Assembly (NCBI GenBank): GCA_035695825.1
Contig: DASRRH010000003.1
Span: 1 to 64,000, forward strand
From: JAKEFM01 sp035695825
GTDB taxonomy: Bacteria; Planctomycetota; UBA1135; JAKEFM01
DNA: 64,000 nt
Direction of reading: 5' to 3'
Position numbers and translations under genes: made by a program. The notes beneath the pieces are model-generated. The model searched no databases. It was not told the origin of the DNA and worked only from the letters and a program-made list of their open reading frames with translations. This document shows, piece by piece, positions 44,039 through 53,483 of the stretch (positions within the stretch are counted from its first letter, which is position 1; every line of letters begins with the position of its first letter).

Positions 44039-45801
44039 TGGATGATCACCTCCACCCCGCGGCTCGCGGCGCCGGGCGCGAGGGCCGGCCCGGGATCGAC
44101 GACGTACCACTGCAGGTAGAAGACCGATCCGGAGAGCCCGGGCACGGACGGAACCGTCAGGGAGACGGAGGCCCGGCCCAGCCCCGGCCCCGTGCCCTGC
44201 GTCACCACGGGGACCTGCACGTCGGGTGAGACCAGGAGCGAGCATGACGGCATGCCCAGCGAACCGAGCGGCAGGGGAAGTGGAGTGCCCGCCCAGGTCA
44301 CGTTGCTCGTCCCGAGAAGGAGCACCGCAGGGGCCCCTCCTAGCGCCCGCGACAGGTTGAACCGGACCACTCCACCGGGCTGCACGGAGACCGGCCCCGA
44401 ACCGGTTGGGGTCGGCCAGACGGCCGCGCGAGGGGCGAAACCCCCCGTCCCCGGGCAGGCCGAGCCGAAGACCGAGACTCCGACCGGGGCGCCCGAATGG
44501 ACGACCACCCGGCCGGGGTCGGGGGAGACGCGCCAGGGCTCCGAGACCGCGAACTCCGGATACCCGTCACCGTCGAGCTCCCCCATCTCCGCCACGGCCG
44601 ACCCGAACCCCTCTCCGGGCGGGGGTTCGACCAGATCGAGAAGCAAGCCGACACTCGGATCGCCGGAGTAGACGTACGCGTGTCCCGGGGAGATGAGCCC
44701 TCCCGGCCAGACCCCCGGGGGCCAGACACTCCCGATGGTCACAGGTGACCCCACCAGGAAATCGTTGAGACCGTCCCCGTCGAGGTCCCCGATCCGGCCT
44801 ACCGCGCGCCCGAAGCAGCAGGGGGTCAAGGCGAGGATCACGACCTGGAGGATCGCTCCGTTCGAGCCGGAGAGAAGCGTCACCCGATTCTCGTACGCGG
44901 AGCCGACGACGATGTCCTCGATCCCGTCGCCGTTCGCGTCCCCGACCAACGCGAGCGCTCCCTCCGTCCCGTAGAGTCCGACCCCGGAGGTCGTCCACAC
45001 CGGCAGGGCTCCGATTCCCGAGTACACCCGGACCGCGGGAGGGGGGGAAAGCGCGGGGGTTCCGCTCGATGTAACGACGAAGTCGGGGAGTCCATCTCCC
45101 GAGATGTCGCCGGCCGGTTCGAGGGCGGTGCCCATGTACGCGATGCCGCAAGGGAACTGCGGGTACCACTGCGCCACGACCGGGCCCGCCATCCCCGAAA
45201 CCGCTAGAACTTGACCTGAGGCACCCGTACATCCGGGGCCCTGCGCAGGCCTTCTTCCAATCAGGAGGTCGCCGATCCCGTCACCGTCGTAATCGCCCCC
45301 CGCCCCGGCAGAGTCCACGAACAACTGGGTGCCGGCCAGCAATCCCGTGCCGCTATAGGCCTCGGCGTGTATGGCCCGTGTGGCTGGCCCCTGGAAGAAG
45401 TAGGGGATGAGGAAGACGAAGTCCACGATTCCGTCCCCGTCCATGTCCCCGGGTTTTCCAATACTCGACCCCAGCCATCCATCGGGCCACGTCCCGGGGA
45501 TCTCGAGGAGCACCGCCTGCGTCGCCCCCGAGATCACCTGAACCCGGCCGCCGTTCGGGACGGTCGGCGGTGCATAGGCAGGTGCCCCGACCACGAGGTC
45601 GAGCACGCCGTCCCCGTCGAAGTCGACCGATCGCACCCTGTTCCCGAAGGAGGTTCCCCAAAGGGTGTCCTGGACCTCCCACAGGACCGACTGACCTCTC
45701 GATGCCTGGCCCAGCACGCCCAGACCGACGAAGCACCAAACCCACAGCGTGGAGCGGGAGAATCGCGCCGGGCGGGGCGAATCGGGAAAGCGAGTTCTCA
45801 T
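44035..45801 (-). CDS. Secreted FG-GAP (integrin-alpha-like) beta-propeller protein
   Basis: 588 residues with a signal peptide near residues 18-37. FG-GAP blades carry calcium loops: DFDGDGVLDLVVGAPAY, DMDGDGIVDFVFLIPY, DYDGDGIGDLLIG, DISGDGLPDFVV, DANGDGIEDIVVGSAY, DLDGDGLNDFLVGSP and ELDGDGYPEFAVSEP. The 'VGAP' endings are the true FG-GAP form, so the fold is an integrin-like seven-bladed propeller. The C-terminal domain starts FGSACPGTGGFAPR and includes GMPSCSLLVSPD and FYLQWYVVDPG, shared with the proteins at 26443 and 42695. Confidence 0.88.
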   Translation of the reverse strand: MRTRFPDSPRPARFSRSTLWVWCFVGLGVLGQASRGQSVLWEVQDTLWGTSFGNRVRSVDFDGDGVLDLVVGAPAYAPPTVPNGGRVQVISGATQAVLLEIPGTWPDGWLGSSIGKPGDMDGDGIVDFVFLIPYFFQGPATRAIHAEAYSGTGLLAGTQLFVDSAGAGGDYDGDGIGDLLIGRRPAQGPGCTGASGQVLAVSGMAGPVVAQWYPQFPCGIAYMGTALEPAGDISGDGLPDFVVTSSGTPALSPPPAVRVYSGIGALPVWTTSGVGLYGTEGALALVGDANGDGIEDIVVGSAYENRVTLLSGSNGAILQVVILALTPCCFGRAVGRIGDLDGDGLNDFLVGSPVTIGSVWPPGVWPGGLISPGHAYVYSGDPSVGLLLDLVEPPPGEGFGSAVAEMGELDGDGYPEFAVSEPWRVSPDPGRVVVHSGAPVGVSVFGSACPGTGGFAPRAAVWPTPTGSGPVSVQPGGVVRFNLSRALGGAPAVLLLGTSNVTWAGTPLPLPLGSLGMPSCSLLVSPDVQVPVVTQGTGPGLGRASVSLTVPSVPGLSGSVFYLQWYVVDPGPALAPGAASRGVEVIIQ

Positions 45802-45816
45802 CGTCTTCCGCCTCCC

Positions 45817-47811
45817 TCACGCATGGATGTTCAACCACTTGCCTTGGGACACCACGCCGTTGTTCGTGACGACGTACAGCATGTACCATCCCGGGGGACA
45901 GACGTTCGCGTTTTCCGGTTTCCGCACCCGCAGGTTCTGCGTCGTGCCGCTCACCGTCGTGGCCTCGATGTTGAGCTGGACGAAGCGCTGAGCGAACCCG
46001 CCGGTGTGGTGCGTCCCGGAGGCGGGGCGGAGGAGGGAGACCATCTTGATCTGGTCCCCGCTCGAGGAGGACGCGATCTTGACGTCGATGCCGAACCGAG
46101 GGGACCCTACGGAGTAGTAGTTGACGTCCGTCGGGCTGAAGGTGATCTCGGGCCGGACTGCGTAGTGCCCGCTCGAGTCGAAGAGGTAGGGAGGCTCGAA
46201 GACCTCGGCGGAGTGCGCCGCGGTCTGCGTGAAGAACGGGCTGCACGTCGGCGAGCAAGGGTCCGTGGGGCAACCGGAGGTTCCCCCCGTTCCGGTGCAC
46301 CAACAGGAGTAGGGAAGCCCGCCGGCGCTGACGACGCTGCCGTCCAACAGAACGCCTCCGACCGAGTGATACCCGCGAGGGTGGCACTGCGTGTTCATCG
46401 GCGACCAGGTGTCTGTTGTTGGGTCGTAGAGTTCGGGCACGTACCGGGGAACACACGCGGTCGGCGGTGGACCGTTGGGCCCCTTGCCGCCGACGACGAG
46501 GACCTTCCCGTCCGGGAGAGGGGTCGCGTTCGCGTACCTCCGGCTGCTGGCCATGCTCTGCCGGGCAACGAAGTTGACGCCGGGAGCCGGGTTCGTGATT
46601 CGCTCGACAGTCGCGCTCGTCCCTGTGAAAGAGCAGGATGCTTCGGCCGGCGCGGCTCCTGGGTTCGTGTCTCCGCCGATGACGTAAATCTCCTCGCGGT
46701 GCTGGTTCGTCGAGGTATCCCAGAAGAACATCTGCACGGCGCTCCCGTAGGAGCGTACCGAGAACGGATTGGCGGTCTGGCTGTCGCGAACCCAGTACTC
46801 CGAGAGCGGAACTCCCGCGGGAGGCGCGCATCCACCCGCACACAAGCCCGAGTACAGTTTGTAATAAAGTTGGCTGCCAAGGGGGAACTCGAAGCTGAGG
46901 GGCCCAGCGTAGAAGAGCAGTCCCTGCCTCGTCAGGAACACCCAGCCGTAGTCCTCGACCTCCCGGAAGGCCGGCGAACCGACGCAGCCCCCCAGGCTTG
47001 TCGTGTCGCAAATGATCGTCTGCCCGAGGAGCGAGTAGGTCTGAACGTCGAAGGTCTGGAAGGTCATGCTCGGGTCCCAGTTCGGGTAGCCCGGATCGCC
47101 GACCTGGGGGCGGCTCGTGTGACCGAACGCGACGAGGTCCCCGTCCGCCAGCTCGACGACGCCGGGGTACCAACGGGGCGCGGCCATGTCCGCCACCTTG
47201 ATCCAGGTCGTCTGGTCGGCGTCCCACATCCAGACCGCGATCGATCCCCAGACGCCGGTGCTGCAGATCGATGGCGTCTGATTCGTCCCCCCGAAGACCA
47301 GCAGGTCCCCGTTCGGCGCGAAGCCGTGACCCGAGCAGAAGAAGTCCTCTCCGGGAGGATTCCCCACCAGGATCGTCTGCGCCTGCGTCGCCGGCTGAGC
47401 GGGGTCCCAGGAGAAGACCCTCGTCTCGGAGCCGTCGCAGACCCTGCTGCAGATGAAGAAGACCTTCCCCGTGTAGTGGTTCGCCCCGTTCGGAAAGTGA
47501 GGGGGGAGCTGCGCGACGTGCCCGATCTCTCCATTGAAGAAAGACGAAGGAGGGATGCTCGTCGAGGAGGGCACGACATCGAGGAAGGGCCCCAGCCAGG
47601 CTCCGCCGACGTTGCGCGGCAGAGTCAGGGGGGGACAGGTCGGGGGGGGCTCGCACGGGTTCGTCTGCCCCAGGCTGGAGTCCCCGGCGAGACTCGCCGC
47701 CACGAGCAGCAGTCCCACGGAGAGAATCGACCGTTCGAGTCGCGCGCATGTCCCTCCATCCCCGACTCGCCCGCCGTCCAATCTCCCGAATCCGCAGGTC
47801 GCGCGCCGCAT
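45817..47811 (-). CDS. Secreted copper-radical oxidase-like protein (galactose/glyoxal oxidase family)
   Basis: 664 residues. The ATG at 47811 follows GGGGAGG at the right distance. A signal region ends near SLGQT. The propeller carries all the residues that define galactose/glyoxal oxidases: Cys159 in DFFCSGHGFAPNGDLLVFGG and Tyr215 in PRWYPGV (the Cys-Tyr cofactor pair), Tyr481-His482 in RGYHSVGGVLLDGSVVSAGG, and His602 in HHTGGFAQRF (copper ligands). The C-terminus is a DUF1929-type beta domain ending VTNNGVVSQGKWLNIHA. It would oxidise alcohols or aldehydes to give H2O2 outside the cell. The substrate is unknown. Confidence 0.85.
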   Translation of the reverse strand: MRRATCGFGRLDGGRVGDGGTCARLERSILSVGLLLVAASLAGDSSLGQTNPCEPPPTCPPLTLPRNVGGAWLGPFLDVVPSSTSIPPSSFFNGEIGHVAQLPPHFPNGANHYTGKVFFICSRVCDGSETRVFSWDPAQPATQAQTILVGNPPGEDFFCSGHGFAPNGDLLVFGGTNQTPSICSTGVWGSIAVWMWDADQTTWIKVADMAAPRWYPGVVELADGDLVAFGHTSRPQVGDPGYPNWDPSMTFQTFDVQTYSLLGQTIICDTTSLGGCVGSPAFREVEDYGWVFLTRQGLLFYAGPLSFEFPLGSQLYYKLYSGLCAGGCAPPAGVPLSEYWVRDSQTANPFSVRSYGSAVQMFFWDTSTNQHREEIYVIGGDTNPGAAPAEASCSFTGTSATVERITNPAPGVNFVARQSMASSRRYANATPLPDGKVLVVGGKGPNGPPPTACVPRYVPELYDPTTDTWSPMNTQCHPRGYHSVGGVLLDGSVVSAGGLPYSCWCTGTGGTSGCPTDPCSPTCSPFFTQTAAHSAEVFEPPYLFDSSGHYAVRPEITFSPTDVNYYSVGSPRFGIDVKIASSSSGDQIKMVSLLRPASGTHHTGGFAQRFVQLNIEATTVSGTTQNLRVRKPENANVCPPGWYMLYVVTNNGVVSQGKWLNIHA

Positions 47812-47960
47812 GAGTAACCTCCCCGTCATCCGACGGGTCCGGCACCGGGACGCCCGCCGGGCCCACGTCCCGGGCTCGAACAGCGCCAGCGAGTCTAGAC
47901 CTCGTTCCTTCCGGCCGTCAATGCCGGGGTCGGAGGAGGACCCGGTGGGGAGGGGTCCGG

Positions 47961-49625
47961 CTAGAAGATCAGACCGTTCAGGACGCGGATCTTCACGGTG
48001 AGCTTCGAAGTGGCCGGCCCCGCGGTCGCGAGGAAGCGGACCACGGCCGTCCCCACCTGCGTCGCGTCGGGGGTCCAGGAGAAGAGCCCCGTGCCGGCGT
48101 CGAAGGTCGCGCCCGCCGGGAGCGGGATCAGAGGGTCGACGGAGAGCGTCACCACGTCCGCGTCCGCGTCGACGGCAGAGATCCGCAGCTCGAAGACCTC
48201 CGCCGGCGGCGCGCCGACGACGACCGCCTGGGGCTTCTTGATCTTCGCGAAGACGGGCTTGCGGTCCTTCAAGGGGTTGGTGTCGGCCGCGACGACCTTG
48301 AGCTTGTAGGTCGCGAGCCGCGGCGGGTTCACCCCGTCGTCGACGGAGACGCGGATCGAGAAGGAGCCCGGCAGCGCCGAGGCGGTGCCGTCGAGGGTGC
48401 CGCGGATGGAGCTCGTGCCGGCGGAAGGGGTGAAGACGAAGCCCGGGGGGAAATTCGCCGGCTGGAGGAGGGGGAGCCCGACCACCAGGTCGGCGGCGCG
48501 CTTGTCCGAGTCCGTCGCCACGACGGGGATCGAGACCGCGCTCCCGGCGACCGCCGTCGTCTGGACGAGCGCCGCGACGGGAGGGGCGTTCACGAAGCTC
48601 GTCAGGTCGGGGGGGGTCGTCGAGACCGCGATGCTGCGGTAGCGGTCGGAGAGGAAGTTCACCTGCTCGATCCCGTCCGTGTTCTTGAACAGGCGGCCGT
48701 CCCACCGCACCGCCCAGAAGTCCGTCCCGCTCGTCGCGAGGTCCGTGAAGGTCGAGTCGAGGGTCGACGCGTCGCCGGGGAGGTCGACGAGCGCGGTGAC
48801 GAAGCTCGCGGCGGTGAACACGGCTCCGTCGCCGCGGAGCACGTACCCGGTGCTCGTGATTCCGTCCGAGGCGAACGTGAGGTCGACGTACCGGTCCGCG
48901 TCGGCGTTGGAGCTGGCCGACGGCGGCGGGAAGCTCCCGACCGAAGTTCCGGCCGAGGCGCCGGAGGGGAGGTCGCCGACGAAGACCTTGCCGTCGCGGC
49001 GGAGCGCGAAGAGGTCGAGGGAGATCGGGTCGATCGCGATCGCGACCCATCGGGTGTTGAAGCTCGCGCCGTCGAGGGCCCCCCCCGGCCCGGGGCCGCC
49101 GACGAACTGGAACTTCGGGGTGCTCGAGGTGTCCTCGAAGACCGCGCCGTCCGAGCGGAGGGAGTAGACGTGCGGGTCGAGGCCGAGGACGCGCTGGAAG
49201 ATGAAGGTCGAGAGGGGGAGGGTCGTCGACACGGAGCCGCCCGCCGCGAGCTCGCCGTTCGCGCGGAGCGCGTAGACCGCCGTCGGCGTGACCGACAGGC
49301 TCCCCCAGAAGAAGGTGACCGGGAAGCCGAAGGCGAAGGGGAGGGAGCTCGTCAGGACCGTCCCGTTCTTGAAGATCCGGCCGTCGAGGCGCAGCGCGAA
49401 GCGGTCGGCGCCGAGGACCGAGGCGTCGATCCAGGCGTCCTCGGGGTGCATCGAGGGCGGGCCTGGGTCGAAGTTCCCCGGGAGCGAGTCGAGGAGGGTT
49501 CCGTTGATCAGGAGCTTCCCCTTCTCGTTGACGGCGTAGACGAACGGCTGCGCGAGGGCGGCGCCCGCGAGGCCGAGGACGAGGAGGGGAGGGAGAGCGG
49601 CGCGAGAGGGTTTGAGGTGCAGCAT
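47961..49625 (-). CDS. Secreted repeat protein with Ig-like C-terminal domains
   Basis: 554 residues. The signal peptide is ALPPLLVLGLAGAALAQ. The first 350 residues hold about six repeats with a core of [FY]-x-L-R-x-DG-x-[IV]-F (RFALRLDGRIFKNG, VYSLRSDGAVFED, LFALRRDGKVFVGD, GYVLRGDGAVFT, FWAVRWDGRLFKN), suggesting a propeller of beta-blades. Residues about 360-554 form two Ig-like (He_PIG-type) domains, including GTGLFSWTPDATQVGTAVVRFLA. It is exported and of unknown role. It diverges from the MATE gene. Confidence 0.8.
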   Translation of the reverse strand: MLHLKPSRAALPPLLVLGLAGAALAQPFVYAVNEKGKLLINGTLLDSLPGNFDPGPPSMHPEDAWIDASVLGADRFALRLDGRIFKNGTVLTSSLPFAFGFPVTFFWGSLSVTPTAVYALRANGELAAGGSVSTTLPLSTFIFQRVLGLDPHVYSLRSDGAVFEDTSSTPKFQFVGGPGPGGALDGASFNTRWVAIAIDPISLDLFALRRDGKVFVGDLPSGASAGTSVGSFPPPSASSNADADRYVDLTFASDGITSTGYVLRGDGAVFTAASFVTALVDLPGDASTLDSTFTDLATSGTDFWAVRWDGRLFKNTDGIEQVNFLSDRYRSIAVSTTPPDLTSFVNAPPVAALVQTTAVAGSAVSIPVVATDSDKRAADLVVGLPLLQPANFPPGFVFTPSAGTSSIRGTLDGTASALPGSFSIRVSVDDGVNPPRLATYKLKVVAADTNPLKDRKPVFAKIKKPQAVVVGAPPAEVFELRISAVDADADVVTLSVDPLIPLPAGATFDAGTGLFSWTPDATQVGTAVVRFLATAGPATSKLTVKIRVLNGLIF

Positions 49626-49742
49626 GGAGGGGGATTCCACCGGGTCGTACCCGCTCCGGCAACCTCCCTTTCCCGGGCGGGGCCGTCCGTCGCGGCTCTC
49701 GGGCACGGCCACTATCCTCTCGCCCCCTCCCCCTCCCGCCTC

Positions 49743-51098
49743 CTGGACGCATCCTCGGCCTCCCTTCGTCGCGAGATCCTCCGTCTCGCCTGGCCCGCCG
49801 CGGTCCAAAACCTGCTCCAGACGGGGATGTTCGTCGCGGACACGAAGATGGTCGGCCTCCTCCCGGGGCCGGGCCCCCTGGCCGCCTGCGGGATCGTCGG
49901 TCCGCTCCTCTGGTCGATCACGGTGATCTTCACCGTGTTCGCCGTCGGGACCACGGCGCTGGTCGCCCGCGCGAAGGGGGAAGGGGACGAGGGAAAGGTG
50001 CGCGCCGCCTTGGCGACCTCCTTCGGGCTGGCCGGGCTCCTCGGGCTCCCGGTCGCCGCGGCGGGGATCCTCGGGGCGAGGCCGATCGTCCACGCGTTCG
50101 CCGGAGGGACCGTCTCGGCGGACGTGTTGGAGATGGCGGTCGGCTACCTGCGGTTCACGATCGGGGCCTTCCCCTTCGACTTCCTGGCGATCGCCGCGAT
50201 GGCGGCGCTGCGCGGCGCCGGGGACACGCGCACGCCCATGCTCGCGACCCTCGGCGCGAACCTCTTCAACGTCGTCGGGAACTACTTCCTCATCTACGGC
50301 CACGCCGGCTTCCCCCGCCTCGGGGTCCCCGGCGCGGGGCTCGCGACCGGGCTCGCCGGGGTCCTCGAGGCGGGCTTCCTCCTCCTCGCCCTCGCGCGCG
50401 GGTCGGGGGGGAGGCTCCGCTTCGCCCCGGGGGACCTCCGCGCCGCGAGCCGCGCAACCCTCGGGGTCCTCGCGCGCGTCTCGGGGCCGAGCGCGCTCGA
50501 GGCCATCCTTTTCCACGGCGCCTTCCTCCTCTACCAGAGGGCGGTCTTCGCCCTCGGGGAAGCCGCCGTCGCCGCGCACCGGGTCGCGATCACCCTCGAA
50601 TCGATCGCGTTCATGCCCGCCTACGGGTTCCACATCGCCGCGGCCGCCCTCTCCGGACAGATGCTCGGGGCGCGGGATCCGGCGCGAGCCTCCCGCGGAG
50701 TCGTCGAGACGGCGCGGATCGGCACCGCGCTGATGGGGCTCGTCAGCCTCGCGTTCCTCGCCCTGCCGTCGCCCCTCGCCTCGCTCTTCTCCGACGATCC
50801 GGGCGTCCTCGCGCAGGCGAGGAGGTGTCTCCCCGTCGCCGCGGTCGAGATCCCCTTCCTCACGATCGCCTTCGCGCTCTCCGGGGGGATGCGGGGCGCG
50901 GGAGCGACGCGGGGGCCGCTCCTCGCGACCCTCATCGGGGCCTGGGGGCTCCGGGTCCCGCTCGCCTACCTCCTCGGCTCGACCCGGGCCCTCGGCCTCC
51001 CCGGCATCTGGGTGGCGACGACCCTCGACTGGGCGACGCGGACCGCGCTCCTCGCCTGGCTCTTCCGGCGGGGAGCGTGGAAGGAGGTGCGGCTCTAG
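49743..51098 (+). CDS. MATE-family efflux transporter
   Basis: About 450 residues with 12 membrane helices. The N-terminal REILRLAWPAAVQNLLQTGMFVADTKMVG and mirrored second-half ALEAILFHGAFLLYQRAVFALGEAAVAAHRVAI show the two-fold repeat of MATE/DinF transporters, which export drugs or metabolites by Na+ or H+ antiport. The start is uncertain. No ATG, GTG or TTG precedes the first helix in this frame outside the divergent gene, so the CTG at 49743 is listed provisionally. An AUC/AUU start nearby is possible. Confidence 0.85.
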   Translation: MDASSASLRREILRLAWPAAVQNLLQTGMFVADTKMVGLLPGPGPLAACGIVGPLLWSITVIFTVFAVGTTALVARAKGEGDEGKVRAALATSFGLAGLLGLPVAAAGILGARPIVHAFAGGTVSADVLEMAVGYLRFTIGAFPFDFLAIAAMAALRGAGDTRTPMLATLGANLFNVVGNYFLIYGHAGFPRLGVPGAGLATGLAGVLEAGFLLLALARGSGGRLRFAPGDLRAASRATLGVLARVSGPSALEAILFHGAFLLYQRAVFALGEAAVAAHRVAITLESIAFMPAYGFHIAAAALSGQMLGARDPARASRGVVETARIGTALMGLVSLAFLALPSPLASLFSDDPGVLAQARRCLPVAAVEIPFLTIAFALSGGMRGAGATRGPLLATLIGAWGLRVPLAYLLGSTRALGLPGIWVATTLDWATRTALLAWLFRRGAWKEVRL

Positions 51099-51111
51099 GC
51101 GGGGGGCGCGG

Positions 51112-52695
51112 CTAGACCGGAGCCTCGGCGGGCTTCTCCCCTTCCTCGGGCTGCTCCTCCATTCCCCCCTCCGCACCGACCTCCGGCTCCTCCTTCTCCA
51201 CTTTCTCCTCCTCCTCCTCCGAGCCGTGGAGAGGCCGGGACATGACGATCTTGTTCGGCCCGGTCTGGCGCGCCCAGGAGAGCGCGTGGGTCGCCTCCCG
51301 GAGGATCTCCGTCGCGAGCTTCTCGTCGCCCGGGCCGACCCAGCTGATCCCCGCGTGGAGGAGGGCGCGGGAGCATCCGTCCTTCGCGAGGGAGGCCGTC
51401 GCTCCGACGTTGCGCATCACCCGGTCGGCGAGGTCGCGGGCCGTCCCGTCCGAGACGTCGGGGACGACGAGGAGGAAGGCGTCGGGCGCGTACCGGCCGA
51501 TCCGGGACGAAGGGGGGAGCGAGACCTTGAGGACGTGGGTCACGCCCTTGAGGAGCTCGTCGGGGATCTCCTCTCCCGCGCGCTTCTCCGCCGCCCCGAC
51601 GGAGAAGACGATCGCGGCGAACCCCTCGGCGCTGCTGCTGGAGTCCTCGAGGCAGCGGAGCATCTCCCGCTCGATCGCGCCGCGGTTCAGCAGGCCCGTG
51701 ACCGGGTCCACCCGCGCGGCGATCTCGGAGAAGTCCTCCTCCTTTCCGGACGACCCCTCGGTGGGAGCCTCGGGCTTGCTCTCTCCCGTGAGGATCTCCT
51801 CGATCCGGCGGCGGATGAGGCGCAGCTCGTCCGCGGTCCCCACGTTGAGGTTCAGGGCGCGGGAGGTCTCCTCCACGTTCCGGTGGACGTAGAGAAGGAC
51901 CTCGGCGACCTGGGTCTCGTCGAGGCCGAGCCGCTCGCGCGCCTTGCGGGTCAGGGCCTCGAGGACCGCGGCGGTCGGACGGCGGAAGGTCGCCGCGGCG
52001 AGCTCCCCGAGGTGGGCGGCGTTCGCGATCTCGTCCGCCTCGGTCGGGGGCGGGAGGAGGGGGGATGGGCGGGTGTGGCGGCGCACGGCCTCGACGATGC
52101 GCTCGGGGAAGCCCCACGACTCGAGGAGGGCGGAGGAGATGTCGGCGTGGTTCACGCCGAGGCGCTCCTCTTCGAGGAGGGCGAGCTCCTGCCCCTGCTC
52201 CTGCGCGGTCTGCAGCAGCTCGAGGTAGCGGTCCATGAGCGCGTCGGCGAGCCCGTAGAGGCCGAGGTCCTGGAGGAGCCCGACGACGAAGGCCTCGTCG
52301 GGGTGAGGCTTCGAGCTGATCTCGGAGAACGACCGGGAGGCGAGCGCGGCCGCCACGGAGTTCCGCCAGAACCCCTCGTAGTCGAACCCGGGGATGCGCC
52401 GGTGCTCGACGTTGTCGATGAGGGCGGAGGCGAGGGCGACGACGCGGACGGTCCGCAGACCGAGGAGGGAGATCGCCTGGGGGACGGACGCGATCTGGCG
52501 CGGCCGCCCGAACGCGGCGGAGTTTGCGATCCGGAGGAGCCGGGAGGTGAGGGCCGGGTCCCGCATGACGGCCCGCCCGAGGTCCTCGAGGGCCACGTCG
52601 TCGCGACCGCAGAGCTGGACGACGTCGAGCGCGATCGGGGGGAGCGTCGGGATCGTGCGCTGGTTGCGGATCTGGCCGACGAGGTCGAGGTCCAT
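51112..52695 (-). CDS. HDOD domain protein with degenerate GGDEF-like C-terminus
   Basis: 527 residues. Residues 1-200 form an HDOD domain (IPTLPPIALDVVQLC, DPALTSRLLRIANSAAFGRPRQI, ISLLGLRTVRVVALASALI, GLLQDLGLYGLADALMDRY), which lacks the HD metal residues and serves signalling. After a linker, DPVTGLLNRGAIEREML begins a GGDEF-like domain whose signature site reads RYAPDAFLLVVPD in place of R-x-GGDEF-x-x. It therefore should not make c-di-GMP. The tail is very acidic (GSEEEEEKVEKEEPEV). It is probably a signalling adaptor. Confidence 0.82.
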   Translation of the reverse strand: MDLDLVGQIRNQRTIPTLPPIALDVVQLCGRDDVALEDLGRAVMRDPALTSRLLRIANSAAFGRPRQIASVPQAISLLGLRTVRVVALASALIDNVEHRRIPGFDYEGFWRNSVAAALASRSFSEISSKPHPDEAFVVGLLQDLGLYGLADALMDRYLELLQTAQEQGQELALLEEERLGVNHADISSALLESWGFPERIVEAVRRHTRPSPLLPPPTEADEIANAAHLGELAAATFRRPTAAVLEALTRKARERLGLDETQVAEVLLYVHRNVEETSRALNLNVGTADELRLIRRRIEEILTGESKPEAPTEGSSGKEEDFSEIAARVDPVTGLLNRGAIEREMLRCLEDSSSSAEGFAAIVFSVGAAEKRAGEEIPDELLKGVTHVLKVSLPPSSRIGRYAPDAFLLVVPDVSDGTARDLADRVMRNVGATASLAKDGCSRALLHAGISWVGPGDEKLATEILREATHALSWARQTGPNKIVMSRPLHGSEEEEEKVEKEEPEVGAEGGMEEQPEEGEKPAEAPV

Positions 52696-52790
52696 GCGCG
52701 GTCTTGGCTTCTCCGTCTCCGCCGGCAGTCCGGGCCGCCCGGGACTCCGGTGGGAGGCGGGCCCTATTTCGTCCAGGAGCGCCCCTCCGG

Positions 52791-53483
52791 ATGAGTCTCG
52801 CTAACAGGTGCCCCCGTCCCGCGCTCCAGCCCCTCGCTCCGCCCGCGCGCCGGCGGGCGCCGCGGGTCCGACGGGGCCGTCCCCCGGCCCGGACCTTGGC
52901 CGCTCCGGAGGCGGGTGCGATCGTTCCAGCCGGCTTGAACCCGGAGACGCCGATCCGCCCAGCGGCCGAGGAGGCGCCCCCCGACGTCGACGCGATCGCG
53001 CGCCGCGCGCGCGAGGGGGACCGGGCCGCCTTCGCGGCCCTCTACCGGAGGTTCGCCCCGATGGTCCACTCCGTCCTTCTCGCGTCCGCCCCCGCCGGCG
53101 AGGTCGACGACCTCTTGCAGGAGGTCTTCCTCTCCGCGTGGCGCGGGATCGGGCGGCTCCGGGACGTCGGGCGCGTGGGCGCCTGGCTCTCGACGATCGC
53201 CCGGAACGGCGCGCGGACGGCGTGGGGACGCCGCCGTCCCTTCGAGCCTCTCCCGGAGTCCCTCCCCTCGGAGGGGTCCGCGGAGGATGGGAGGGAGGTC
53301 CTCGGCGTCCTGCGGAGCCTCCCCGAGGCGTACCGCGAAACCCTCGCGATGCGCCTCGCCCAGGGGATGTCGGGGCCCGAGATCGCGGCGGCGACGGGGC
53401 TCACGCACGGTTCGGTCCGGGTGAACCTCCACCGCGGAATGAAGCTTCTCCGCGCGAGGCTGCGCGAGAAGGGCTGGTCATGA
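52791..53483 (+). CDS. ECF-type RNA polymerase sigma factor
   Basis: 230 residues if started at the ATG at 52791. A later TTG at 52935 would give about 182 residues, the normal ECF length, and the first 45 residues are a low-complexity Arg/Pro stretch, so the later start is quite possible. Region 2 reads GDRAAFAALYRRFAPMVHSVLL, DDLLQEVFLSAWRGI and AWLSTIARN. Region 4 reads LPEAYRETLAMRLAQGMSGPEIAAATGLTHGSVRVNLHRG. It directs transcription under control of the coupled FecR-like gene, whose ATG overlaps its stop. Confidence 0.88.
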   Translation: MSLANRCPRPALQPLAPPARRRAPRVRRGRPPARTLAAPEAGAIVPAGLNPETPIRPAAEEAPPDVDAIARRAREGDRAAFAALYRRFAPMVHSVLLASAPAGEVDDLLQEVFLSAWRGIGRLRDVGRVGAWLSTIARNGARTAWGRRRPFEPLPESLPSEGSAEDGREVLGVLRSLPEAYRETLAMRLAQGMSGPEIAAATGLTHGSVRVNLHRGMKLLRARLREKGWS

